DNA of 55,218 nucleotides, from assembly GCA_016201275.1 (NCBI GenBank), contig JACQDB010000026.1:1-55218 (forward strand), written 5' to 3'. A program made the translations under genes and the position numbers. Source of the stretch: Acidobacteriota bacterium. GTDB lineage: Bacteria > Acidobacteriota > Blastocatellia > UBA7656. Below the pieces are notes generated by a model. The model saw only the letters and a list, made by a program, of their open reading frames with translations. It searched no databases and was not told where the DNA came from. Below, one piece after another: positions 18,399-26,117 of the stretch (its first letter is position 1; each line of letters starts with the position of its first letter).

Positions 18399-19187
18399 TT
18401 AATCTTTCTTTTGCAGCGTCGCCTTCAAGTTCAGGTCTGCGCCAGCCGATACTTGAAGTTCTTTTGACCAGTCCACAAAGCCCTCTTTCGATACCTGAAT
18501 CGTATGTTTGCCCACTGGCAATCTTAGTTGTGAGGGTGCATTGCCGACGAAATTGCCATCAATTTTCACATCGGCTCCGTCCGGTTCCGAAACGATTTTA
18601 ATATTGCCCGTCGCCGCATCGGCTTTTGCACTGGCAGCATCTTTCCCGTCTTTCTTGTTGTCCTTGTTTTCAGAAATGACGACTTCAACATTGGCCGGAA
18701 CATATTTTCTATCATCGGAAGCAACGGCTATCGGTGCGCCGGTCGCGCCGCGCAAGGCAACCAACACGGCGCGGTAGTTATCCTTGTCTGCCTGTAACAG
18801 CAAACCGGCTTTCTTGCCGTCTTCAATGTTGTATTCAATACCGATGAAATGATCGCGCTTTTTATGGAAGAGTCCGAACAACGCAATAGGACTAATAAAA
18901 GCGAGCGCAATCATGGTGCCAACGCGTCTATGTGCCTCTTGTCCATAACTCAAGCCGGTTACGTGCTTCGGATCAATTTTCACGCTCTGCCCATCTTTCA
19001 GGTCTAGTTTGATTTCATCTGAACTGACAGTGAGGCGATTGCCCCAATCATCAGGCTTAGTTTTCGTTTGTAAGGTGCCGCCTTGATAGCGAATGTCTTT
19101 GAAAGTATTGCCTTGTCCATAAGTGAAAAGAGTCAGGCATAGCAAAACAGCAAACGCTTGTGAGAGGTATTTTGCGGGTTTTTTCAT
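18399..19187 (-). CDS. Secreted PEGA-domain protein
   Basis: A 262-residue protein with a signal peptide (residues 1-25, ending TYGQG). A middle region contains a hydrophobic segment (about 90-106, MIALAFISPIALFGLF). A low-complexity Lys/Asp/Ala linker (about 175-192) precedes a C-terminal PEGA domain of about 65 residues (GNIKIVSEPDGADVKIDG, then LPVGKHTIQVSKEGF). PEGA domains are small beta modules common on acidobacterial surface and periplasmic proteins; the function of this one is not known. It stands alone, with an AT-rich leader upstream. Confidence 0.8.
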   Translation of the reverse strand: MKKPAKYLSQAFAVLLCLTLFTYGQGNTFKDIRYQGGTLQTKTKPDDWGNRLTVSSDEIKLDLKDGQSVKIDPKHVTGLSYGQEAHRRVGTMIALAFISPIALFGLFHKKRDHFIGIEYNIEDGKKAGLLLQADKDNYRAVLVALRGATGAPIAVASDDRKYVPANVEVVISENKDNKKDGKDAASAKADAATGNIKIVSEPDGADVKIDGNFVGNAPSQLRLPVGKHTIQVSKEGFVDWSKELQVSAGADLNLKATLQKKD

Positions 19188-19876
19188 TTCAGCTCCTTGG
19201 GTCTAAGTAGGATTGGTTTCTGCAAAATTAAGAGACGGAAAATATAAGCAAAATCATGCAAAAATAAAAAAATTTTTTGGCTCTGCGTGTTTCCAACGCA
19301 AATCAGCTAAACCGCAGCATAGAGTTTTCAGAATCGCGGGAAGAAATCAGTAACTGGTTTCGTCCACCCTAGCAAGTTCGGTTTCGGCTTGTTCGCCTTT
19401 GCGCTAAATCGTCTGGCAAAATAGTCTGTGCGCTTTTTGACTATCGCTTTTTCCGCTGTCGCGCCGTAATCGTCCCCGCTTAGGATCGAGGCTTCAATAA
19501 TGTGCAACCCTGCACGAGTGACCACAACCGAGTCACCTGTACAGACCTTTGAAAACCACTCAAGTTTTGCAAGCTGAGGAAGCCTCAAGCCCAGGTGCTG
19601 TATGAATCTCATACTATGGCTCGGCGTGCGCTCGCTTCAAGTGTCGTTGAAGCATGAAAGAATTATGGCGCGATGGCGGTTTTGTAGCGGCTTGCGAAGC
19701 CGCATCTCGTGCGTCGGCAAAAATTAATTCCTCATTATGCAAGGGTTAAACTTTTTCGGCGCAAGTGCCGGACGACCTTGCCACGAATCATAAAAAGCGT
19801 GCGAGATTTATCACGCGCTGTGGGCGCAAATTTGCTTATCTTCACTCCGCAGAAATTTTTTTCGAGCAGGAGAGTT
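19188..19876. other. 690-base intergenic region between divergent genes
   Basis: It contains an A/T-rich stretch (about 19230-19285) next to the PEGA gene, likely its promoter region, and the second copy of the dispersed hairpin element. An in-frame extension of the AsmA gene to 19709 is open, but I regard it as untranslated because the later ATG has a good ribosome binding site. No other gene is seen. Confidence 0.5.
19490..19577. repeat. Dispersed hairpin element, copy 2
   Basis: This segment aligns with 165-255: ataatgtgcaaccctgcacg..., an imperfect inverted repeat around ctgtacag, then ctttgaaaa.cactcaagttttgca. The flank is better conserved than the hairpin. Reading it as protein gives a similar peptide in both copies, but at copy 1 the frame runs into the triloop repeat, arguing against a gene. 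Confidence 0.6.
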
Positions 19877-21370
19877 ATGGCGAAAACCCGGCGTTCGCTT
19901 CTTCGATTTTTTATCATCACCTTGTTGCTGGTCACCATACCGATTGTCATTGCGCCGTTTTTGCCGCTCAACGAAATCAAACCGGCGGTCGAATCCAAGT
20001 TGAGCGATTTACTGGGGCGGCGCGTGACCGTAGGCTCGTTGCGCTTGAGTTTGTTCGGCGGCCCGTTTCTCTACATCAACCAGATGACCGTGCAGGAAGA
20101 CCCGACTTTTGCCGATGGCACTATGTTGCAAGCCAATCAGGTGCGCGCCGATTTTTCGCTCCTCAGTTTCGTGCTGCATCGCCGTGTGGAAATTGACAGT
20201 TTGAAAATTCAGTCGCCGGACATAACCTTCGTTAAAAGTGCTACAGGGGTCTGGAGTTGGACGACGCTGGGCAAGTCTTCAGCGCAATCGAAAGCCACTT
20301 CTCAAGCGCTTATGATGCCGGTCGCAAAAAATTTTCTGGCATTGCAGAATCTGCGCGACGCCAACATCAACAACCTGACAATTGAACAAGCCACGGTGCG
20401 CCTGCTCGACCCGTCGGCGAAATCCGCTAATGAATCGCTCTATCGCCACGTCGGCTTGCAGGCGCACATCAACCGCCAGGGCAACCAGAGTCACCTCACC
20501 GGCACTTTGCGCGCCCAATCCGAAGAGCTTGACGGCGCGGAGTTGTTGCAGGCCGATATGCCTTTCGATTTGACCATTGCGCGCACTCAACCGGCAGAGC
20601 TTGCCGCGCAAGGCAATTTAGGCCCCGGCGCTTTCGCCTCGAAAAATTTTTCCGCCGAGCGCTTTCAATCAAACGTGGAAGTGAAAGGCAACGCGGTGAA
20701 ACTCGAACAGTTGGAGATGGCCTTGTACGAAGGCGCTTGGCGCGGCACTCTGCAACTTGATCTGGCGACGCAACGCTTCACCGCCAACGGTGAGGCGCAA
20801 AATATTAATCTCGACCAGGCGCTGGCCAGCAAGTTGCAAATGCCCGGTCAAGTCGTAGGCAACATCAACGCGCAGTTTCAATGCAGCGGCCTGTTGCGGT
20901 CGTTTCAAGAGATGCTGCCGACGTTGACCGGCGACGGGCGCATCTCGGCCAATCGGCTGTTTATCAGCAGCGTCAATCTCAGCCAGCAAGTGGCGCAGGC
21001 GCTCAAGCTCAAGCAGATTGGCGACATGAACGCAGGCACGGAACTGGGCGCAATCGCCGCCGAATTTCACCTCGAACAAGGCGCGGTGAAAACCCGCAAT
21101 CTGCATATTCAACAACTCGATGGACTAGGCGAAGCGACTGCCGAAGAGGGCTGGTTGCAAATCGGTTCGCCGCCGACCTGCAATTACACGGTCACGGTGT
21201 TGCTGTCGAACGAAGCGACTCAACAGGTCAAAACCACCAGCCCGTTGATTGGCGTGGCGGTCGCGGTGCTGGAAGTCAACAACCGCATAGCCGTGCCGGT
21301 CAACATCAGCGGTGAAGTGCAAAAACCACAAGTCGTCGTGGACGTGAAAAAACTGCTTTTCGGTTTTTGA
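19877..21370 (+). CDS. AsmA-family envelope protein
   Basis: This 497-residue protein has one N-terminal membrane segment (about residues 9-28, LRFFIITLLLVTIPIVIAPF). The AsmA signature follows, with LNEIKPAVESKLSDLLGRRVTVG near residues 30-52 and LSLFGGPFLYINQMTV after it. The long C-terminal part is the repetitive beta-rich region of AsmA/TamB/VPS13-like proteins, thought to bridge the envelope and carry lipids. The ATG at 19877 is chosen because AGGAG lies seven bases upstream and the membrane segment follows at once. It is a standalone plus-strand gene. Confidence 0.8.
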   Translation: MAKTRRSLLRFFIITLLLVTIPIVIAPFLPLNEIKPAVESKLSDLLGRRVTVGSLRLSLFGGPFLYINQMTVQEDPTFADGTMLQANQVRADFSLLSFVLHRRVEIDSLKIQSPDITFVKSATGVWSWTTLGKSSAQSKATSQALMMPVAKNFLALQNLRDANINNLTIEQATVRLLDPSAKSANESLYRHVGLQAHINRQGNQSHLTGTLRAQSEELDGAELLQADMPFDLTIARTQPAELAAQGNLGPGAFASKNFSAERFQSNVEVKGNAVKLEQLEMALYEGAWRGTLQLDLATQRFTANGEAQNINLDQALASKLQMPGQVVGNINAQFQCSGLLRSFQEMLPTLTGDGRISANRLFISSVNLSQQVAQALKLKQIGDMNAGTELGAIAAEFHLEQGAVKTRNLHIQQLDGLGEATAEEGWLQIGSPPTCNYTVTVLLSNEATQQVKTTSPLIGVAVAVLEVNNRIAVPVNISGEVQKPQVVVDVKKLLFGF

Positions 21371-21406
21371 TTTTGGCTAGTGAATTAATTGGGGAGTCAG
21401 GAAATG

Positions 21407-21478
21407 GTTTCGTCGTACCGCCTGTAGGCGAAAAATGGGGACAGCGCTTTCTTCCGCCTACAAGCAGGACAACGAAAC
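21407..21478. repeat. Imperfect 24-base inverted repeat
   Basis: Arms 21407-21430 and 21455-21478 (gtttcgtcgtaccgcctgta and its imperfect complement) enclose a 24-base loop in the gap between two plus-strand genes. There are four or five mismatches and no U-run. It is probably a decayed repeat element; a weak transcription stop is possible. Confidence 0.5.
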
Positions 21479-21553
21479 TTCCCTCCGCCTTGAGCCATTA
21501 CCAGATTGCGAAGGCGAGACAATAAATTTCCGAAGATTCAAGGAGAACATTTC

Positions 21554-22519
21554 ATGATCGAGAATATTGAAACCATCCCTCTCACCAACAAGCAAGGCTT
21601 GCAGCGGTCGCGGTCGTCTGTGGCTATGCGACTGCTGCTGTGGATAATTTTATCAATCAGTGGCGCGTCTTACGCTTGCACTACGGCTCCGAGCAATTCC
21701 AATGCGACCGTGAGCAGCAATACCAACACCTCGGCGGTGCTGAATGCCAACAGCGAATCAACCATGAACGCGAATGCGACAACGGGCGTCAGCAACGCCG
21801 CTTTTGCCACCAGAGAGCCGGAACAATACAGCCTGATGATGACCATTGCCGGGCAAGGTTCGGCCAGCAATAAACAAGGCACGTTGGCTCCGCAGACCAT
21901 AGAATTTGCGCGCCTCGGCGCAGACCGCCGCTGGTCGCTGAATCTTCCGGCCATCGGTCAAGTGGTCTATTTGGAAAAAGCCAATATGCGTTATTTGATA
22001 CTGCCGTCGCGCAGTCAATACGTAGAGATTGCGCCCGATGCTCTGGGCTTTCAACTCGGCAATGTCTTGACGCCCAGCGCCATAGTTGAACACCTCAAAC
22101 CGCATACGCAATATGAACGGCTGGGAACGGAAACCATCAATGGACGCGCCGCTGACAAGTATCGTTTCACCGGCGCTGCCGACACTCACACGCAGGCTGG
22201 AACGGTGCAATCGGAGAGCTATGTTTACCTGGATGAAGTGACCGGCTTGCCTTTGCGCGCCGATGTAAATCTGGCGGCTTCCAGCGGCGGCGAGGCGCGT
22301 GGCACTATCGAAACCCGCGACATCAATTTGAACCCTGACGCCAAATTGTTTGACGCGCCGGTTGGTTATAAAAAGGTGACTGCCGAAGAATTGAAACAAC
22401 AGGTGCAGGGCTTCATTCAATTCATACGCGCCTTTGCGCCGATGATGAATCAACAACCGAACAACAGCGCGCCGACGCCTCCGAATACCACTACGCCGAT
22501 GAATGCCAATCGGCCATAA
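21554..22519 (+). CDS. Secreted protein with a LolA/DUF4412-like fold (putative)
   Basis: I choose the ATG giving MIENIETIPLTNK because AAGGAG lies just upstream; the 321-residue product has a hydrophobic export segment at about residues 25-41 ending in SYACTT. The cysteine is a poor lipobox match, so lipidation is uncertain. A Ser/Asn/Thr-rich linker (about 43-78) precedes a domain with MMTIAGQGSA, NMRYLILPSRSQYVEI, NGRAADKYRF and SYVYLDEVTGLPLRADV. This pattern is seen in outer-membrane lipoprotein-sorting-like proteins that bind hydrophobic ligands. The tail is Pro/Asn/Thr-rich. Function is not established. Confidence 0.65.
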   Translation: MIENIETIPLTNKQGLQRSRSSVAMRLLLWIILSISGASYACTTAPSNSNATVSSNTNTSAVLNANSESTMNANATTGVSNAAFATREPEQYSLMMTIAGQGSASNKQGTLAPQTIEFARLGADRRWSLNLPAIGQVVYLEKANMRYLILPSRSQYVEIAPDALGFQLGNVLTPSAIVEHLKPHTQYERLGTETINGRAADKYRFTGAADTHTQAGTVQSESYVYLDEVTGLPLRADVNLAASSGGEARGTIETRDINLNPDAKLFDAPVGYKKVTAEELKQQVQGFIQFIRAFAPMMNQQPNNSAPTPPNTTTPMNANRP

Positions 22520-22609
22520 GAAAAAATGCGCTGCCACACACGGCGCTTGATGAATTGAGCGCTCGGCAGATGAGCAGATTGGCGGCCCATCTGCATACCA
22601 CAGCATAAG

Positions 22610-22677
22610 GTTTGGAGCCTCGCCGTAAGGCGATGGTTTGATCGTGGTGAAAGTCGCCAGAAAGCGAGGCTCCAAAC
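22610..22677. terminator. Convergent hairpin between the lipoprotein-like gene and cysC
   Basis: A perfect 14-bp inverted repeat (22610-22623 and 22664-22677, gtttggagcctcgc) lies between convergent genes and could stop transcription from both sides. The large loop (40 bases, with a small inner hairpin at 22620-22633) and lack of a U-run make it unusual for an intrinsic terminator; it may be another repeat element. Confidence 0.5.
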
Positions 22678-22686
22678 ATCCTTGCT

Positions 22687-23283
22687 TCACCGTGCCGGAG
22701 CAACCTCCGACACCGCGAAGGGATTGCGTGGCGAAGCCGTTGGCGTGAACAAACCCAACGCTTCGAGCTTCGCGAAAATTTTTGCGGCGCTTTGCTCGAC
22801 GGTCTCGGCAAAGGTGTCCACCAAGACATCGGGCGCAAGCGGTTCTTCATAAGGGTCGCTGACGCCTGTGAAATTTTTGACTTCGCCAGCCAGCGCTTTT
22901 TTGTACAAGCCTTTCACATCGCGTTCGATCAAGGTTTGCAAATCGCAACGCACGAAGACCTCGACAAATTCGGAGCCGTCGTTTTCCACCAACCGCCGCA
23001 CGTCGCTACGGGTGTCGCGGTAGGGCGCGATGACCGGGACTATGACCGTCACGCCGTGGCGCGCTAATAATTTGGCGACATAGCCGATGCGATTCACATT
23101 GGTGTCGCGGTCTGGTTTGGAAAAGCCCAGACCGCGACTTAAATTCTCGCGCACTTCATCGCCGTCCAGCGTTTCGACCAATAAACCTGCGGCTTCCAGA
23201 CGTTGTGACAGGGCGCGTGCAATCGTTGTCTTGCCCGCGCCGGAAAGTCCCGTCAACCAGATTACCGTTCCTTGCTTATTCAT
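22687..23283 (-). CDS. cysC: Adenylyl-sulfate kinase
   Basis: CysC phosphorylates adenylyl sulfate (APS) to PAPS with ATP. The 198-residue protein has Walker A GLSGAGKTT at 12-20, DGDEVRENLSRGLGFSKPDRDTN, and the family hallmark KNFTGVSDPYEEP near residues 136-148. A roughly 20-residue C-terminal tail is unconserved. It is the third gene of the cobA-cysH-cysC operon, 80 bases behind cysH. The reductase next door looks like an APS-type enzyme that would not need PAPS, so the role of CysC here may be PAPS supply for sulfotransferases. No sulfate adenylyltransferase is in the window. Confidence 0.95.
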   Translation of the reverse strand: MNKQGTVIWLTGLSGAGKTTIARALSQRLEAAGLLVETLDGDEVRENLSRGLGFSKPDRDTNVNRIGYVAKLLARHGVTVIVPVIAPYRDTRSDVRRLVENDGSEFVEVFVRCDLQTLIERDVKGLYKKALAGEVKNFTGVSDPYEEPLAPDVLVDTFAETVEQSAAKIFAKLEALGLFTPTASPRNPFAVSEVAPAR

Positions 23284-23363
23284 ATAGGCTTCTATCTCCT
23301 CTTCAGTTTTGTGGGTTGTTAAATTGTTGTCACTTTCAATTGCTAAACAAATCGCTCAATGTT

Positions 23364-24092
23364 TCAGGCGTGCAGTCCGCACTCGGTTTTGGTAAATCCC
23401 GCCCAGCGCCCTGCACGTTCGTCTTCACCAAGCTGCACAGGCCGCGTGCAATGCGTGCAGCCTATGCTGGCATAGCCTTCGCTGTGCAGCGGATTAAACG
23501 GCACCTGATTTTGATAAAGGTAGCGCCACACTTCACGCTTGCTCCAGGTCACCAGCGGATTGACTTTCGCCAGGTTCCAGCGCCTGTCCCATTCGACCGC
23601 CTGCGCGTTGGCGCGTGCTGCGGTCTGGTCACGACGTATGGCGGTCATCCACGCCTTGCGTCCCTGCAAAGCTGCTTGCAAAGGCTCCAGCTTTCGCAAG
23701 CGGCAGCACAAATCGGGATCACGCGCCCACAAGTTGTCGCCATACAGGTGCTCTTGTGCGGTGGGCGTGATAGCAGTTTTGAAAGCGTGAATTTTTATTT
23801 GATAACGCGCTTCCAGGCGGCGGCGCAATTCGTAGGTTTCCGGGAATAGAAAATCGGTGTCGAGAAAAAAGACGTGGAATTGCGGATTGATTTTTGCGGC
23901 GATGTCTATGAGCGCCGCGCCCTCTGCGCCAAAGCCTGTGGCAATGGTGAGGGTGTCGCCATATTCCTGAAACGCCCATTCAAGAATTTGCTGCGGCGTG
24001 CCGTGTTCAAGTTTTCGGGCAGCCGTTTCGATGCGCTCAAGAACGCGACGCGACGCGACGAGGTTAATTAATTCGCTGGTGGTTTGCCCCAT
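23364..24092 (-). CDS. cysH: Assimilatory adenylyl-sulfate (APS) reductase
   Basis: This enzyme reduces activated sulfate to sulfite with thioredoxin. The 242-residue protein has the PP-loop fold (FGAEGAALIDI), catalytic ECGLH with C238 near the C-terminus, and two cysteine pairs, C129-C130 (DLCCRLRK) and C212/C215 (CTHC). That pair set binds a 4Fe-4S cluster and marks the bacterial APS-reducing subtype; enzymes acting on PAPS usually lack it. Residues alone cannot exclude dual use. It follows cobA by 12 bases, so the two are surely cotranscribed. Confidence 0.93.
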   Translation of the reverse strand: MGQTTSELINLVASRRVLERIETAARKLEHGTPQQILEWAFQEYGDTLTIATGFGAEGAALIDIAAKINPQFHVFFLDTDFLFPETYELRRRLEARYQIKIHAFKTAITPTAQEHLYGDNLWARDPDLCCRLRKLEPLQAALQGRKAWMTAIRRDQTAARANAQAVEWDRRWNLAKVNPLVTWSKREVWRYLYQNQVPFNPLHSEGYASIGCTHCTRPVQLGEDERAGRWAGFTKTECGLHA

Positions 24093-24104
24093 AAAATTAT
24101 CCTT

Positions 24105-24911
24105 TCAACGATTGAGCAGCGCGTGAGCGCCAAGCTCAAACGCCTGATGTTTGAACCAATTCAATTTGTCTTTCAAGAGTACGACTTCGCCAACAATGGC
24201 AATTGCCGGTGGGCGTATGTCTAAAGTTTCGTGCGCCTCATTTTCATCAGCCAAGTCTTCGAGAGTTCCGGCAAAGACTTGTTGATCTTCGTAGGTTCCC
24301 CAGCGAATGATGGCGATAGGCGTAGAGGACTTGCGTCCGCCTTCGATAAGCGCACGGGCGATGTCGCGTATGGTTTCGGCGCACATGAAAATCACCAAGG
24401 TGTCGGCAAAATGCGCGGCTTGATGCCAGTCCACATCGGAGCGAGATTTGCGGCTGTCGTGGCCTGTGATAAAGGCGACGCTGGAAGCGTAGCCGCGATG
24501 CGTCAGCGGTATGCCTGCATAAGCGGCAGCGGCGACGCCTGCGGAAATGCCGGGAATCACCTGCCATTCAATACCTGCTTCAACTAAGGCTTCGGCCTCT
24601 TCGCCGCCGCGCCCGAAGATGAAAGGGTCGCCGCCTTTCAATCGTGCGACGATTTGCCCTTGGCGTGCGCGTTCGATGAGGAGGTGATTAATTTCGGCTT
24701 GTGAAATCGAAGGTGCAGCGGCGCGTTTGCCTACATAAACCAACTCTGCGCCGCGCCTTGAATAGGCCAGGACTTCGGGATTGACCAGATAATCGTAAAC
24801 CAGCACATCGCTGGCGGCGATGGCTTCGGCGGCTTTGATGGTAAGGAGTTTCGCCTCGCCCGGCCCTGCGCCGATCAAATAAACTTTTCCGTTGGTGCTA
24901 GTGTTGTTCAT
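24105..24911 (-). CDS. cobA: Uroporphyrinogen-III C-methyltransferase
   Basis: The enzyme methylates uroporphyrinogen III twice with SAM to give precorrin-2, the precursor of siroheme used by sulfite reductase, which explains its place with cysH. Motifs are [60 protein letters not shown] and ATP-independent SAM-pocket residues near FMCAETI. I prefer the ATG at 24911 (268 residues), though no clear ribosome binding site precedes it; a TTG 13 codons upstream is also open, but lies almost inside the terminator. No CysG-type dehydrogenase/chelatase domain is fused. It is the first structural gene after the Cys-rich leader. Confidence 0.92.
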   Translation of the reverse strand: MNNTSTNGKVYLIGAGPGEAKLLTIKAAEAIAASDVLVYDYLVNPEVLAYSRRGAELVYVGKRAAAPSISQAEINHLLIERARQGQIVARLKGGDPFIFGRGGEEAEALVEAGIEWQVIPGISAGVAAAAYAGIPLTHRGYASSVAFITGHDSRKSRSDVDWHQAAHFADTLVIFMCAETIRDIARALIEGGRKSSTPIAIIRWGTYEDQQVFAGTLEDLADENEAHETLDIRPPAIAIVGEVVLLKDKLNWFKHQAFELGAHALLNR

Positions 24912-24950
24912 CGCTTGGATTGGCTCGCGTGTTTCCTTGAGGATTGCCAA

Positions 24951-24992
24951 AAAGAAAAAACCACCGCAGGCTTGGCCGCCTGTGGTGGTTTT
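24951..24992 (-). terminator. Intrinsic terminator/attenuator upstream of cobA
   Basis: A 15-bp stem (24957-24971 with 24978-24992, one mismatch, six-base loop) is followed on the minus strand by TTTTTTCTTTTT. It lies about 45 bases after the stop of the Cys-rich ORF and directly before cobA, where there is no upstream gene to terminate, so an attenuator is the natural reading. The stem also works on the plus strand, but no plus-strand gene runs into it. Confidence 0.8.
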
Positions 24993-25035
24993 CTTTAATT
25001 CCCAGTCTGAGTGTTTCTCAGTTATTGCTTAGGAC

Positions 25036-25131
25036 TTAAATATATGAAGTACCTCCATCAAAGGCTCCGCCCGGTATGCCGAGTCGCATACAACAAGGAC
25101 AACAACAAATGGAAGACATCAATCGAGTCAT
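25036..25131 (-). CDS. Cys-rich leader peptide of the sulfate-assimilation operon
   Basis: A 31-codon ORF reads MTRLMSSICCCPCCMRLG... to a TAA stop. Five of residues 9-14 are cysteine, all TGT codons, a density very unlikely by chance in front of cysteine-synthesis genes. AGAGG lies three bases before the first ATG; a second in-frame ATG (residue 5) is at 25119. It lies between a sigma-70-like promoter and a strong terminator. The inferred role is cis-acting: scarcity of cysteinyl-tRNA stalls the ribosome on the Cys run and relieves termination. Cysteine-rich upstream ORFs with this role are known from mycobacteria; I know of none described in acidobacteria. Confidence 0.75.
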   Translation of the reverse strand: MTRLMSSICCCPCCMRLGIPGGAFDGGTSYI

Positions 25132-25174
25132 AAGCCTCTGAATCTTGAGCAAATAATGTTTAGCAAACCTTGAC

Positions 25175-25204
25175 TGTATAGCATTCGCTTCATGTCAGAG
25201 TCAA
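25175..25204 (-). promoter_or_regulatory. Sigma-70-like promoter of the cobA-cysH-cysC operon
   Basis: On the minus strand TTGACT (25204-25199) and TATACA (25180-25175) are separated by 18 bases. Transcription would start about 30-40 bases before the leader-peptide ATG. Each box matches the consensus at five of six (-35) and four of six (-10) positions. Confidence 0.6.
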
Positions 25205-25373
25205 GCAAGAAATATTTATACCTCCATAAACCGACGCAAAAACGGGCTGGTCTAAGCCGACAACGCCGTGGTCATCGCAAGGCTTACTCTTGCAGGAGCG
25301 TTGGCTTAACGCAGGCGATGGTGAATTGGTGAGGCAGGACATTAAAACAGGAAAAAATTATTCGCGCCGCTGG

Positions 25374-25751
25374 CTACTGCGCCACCGGTAGTTGGCGTGC
25401 ATCTTCCAGTTCTTGGATTTTGGCGCGCAGCCACGCTTTGAAATTCTCTTCCAGGCGCTGCTCGTCGTCCTGCCGTTCCAGTTGAGCTACCGTATCGCCC
25501 ACCGCGTTGAGGGGAATATGATGGCAAGGCACATTTTCCCAACGCCGGGCCGATGGCACGAAATCTATCAACAGGCAGTCCGAACATGGGTGAGGCCGAT
25601 TCGGGTCGGCATAGTTGAGGCACGACAACGAATCCTGAAACATCGAGGTCGCGACTTGCGGCGTATGAACCGAACGCCCGTAGCCACCTTGCTCTAAAAA
25701 ATTGAGTTCCGCTTGCAAAACTTCCAGCACATCACGAGTATCTTTCATCAT
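25374..25751 (-). CDS. Conserved-looking hypothetical protein with cysteine cluster
   Basis: A 125-residue protein starting MMKDTRDVLEVLQAELNF, chosen because AGGAGGTG lies seven bases upstream. The middle part has DSLSCLNY, then HPCSDCLLIDFVP and NVPCHHIPLN, so four cysteines and two histidines within about 45 residues could bind a metal. The last third is predicted helical with charged residues (QDDEQRLEENFKAWLRAKI). I do not recognise the family. It precedes the sulfate operon on the same strand, but the separate promoter at 25175-25204 suggests independent transcription. Confidence 0.6.
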   Translation of the reverse strand: MMKDTRDVLEVLQAELNFLEQGGYGRSVHTPQVATSMFQDSLSCLNYADPNRPHPCSDCLLIDFVPSARRWENVPCHHIPLNAVGDTVAQLERQDDEQRLEENFKAWLRAKIQELEDARQLPVAQ

Positions 25752-25870
25752 CCGTCCGCACCTCCTGTCGCTTGACTTGCGCGACGCCAACGCCGCGCCC
25801 AAGTATAGTGTTTGGAGCGTCGCTTGAATGCCAAATCTCGCAGATCAATAATGCTCTCTGAAGGCGACAC
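25748..25870 (-). CDS. Possible 40-codon ORF coupled to the next gene
   Basis: A GTG start with AGGGGAG 11 bases upstream opens a short basic ORF whose TGA stop overlaps the ATG of the gene at 25374-25751. The overlap suggests translational coupling, and the ORF carries that gene's ribosome binding site. The product is Arg-rich near its end and matches nothing I know. It may equally be untranslated leader. Confidence 0.25.
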   Translation of the reverse strand: MSPSESIIDLRDLAFKRRSKHYTWARRWRRASQATGGADG

Positions 25871-26117
25871 CCCAAACGATTCTCCCCTTTTCATTTCGGC
25901 TAAATCATGGAAAAGGGAGTTATGCAGATACTCAAGCAAAATCAATGCCTGACGGTTTCGACTTTGCTGATGCGAGAATTTCGCCAGTCCAAGCGGTTTT
26001 TTATTACGCGGCGCGCCGATTCATTTGCGATTGCGGAAAGCTGCTCACACGCTTGCGGACAGTCGCGCAGTTGATCTTGCCAGTTGCCACGACGGTTGCG
26101 TGCATAAATAACGCGCT

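Noticed and set aside
19328-19612. 94-codon minus-strand ORF
   Set aside because: Its only similarity is to the dispersed DNA repeat at 177-255, where the frame differs at both ends, so it is a translated repeat.
24951-25140. SAM or other metabolite riboswitch upstream of cobA
   Set aside because: No known riboswitch core is visible, and the polycysteine ORF explains the terminator better.
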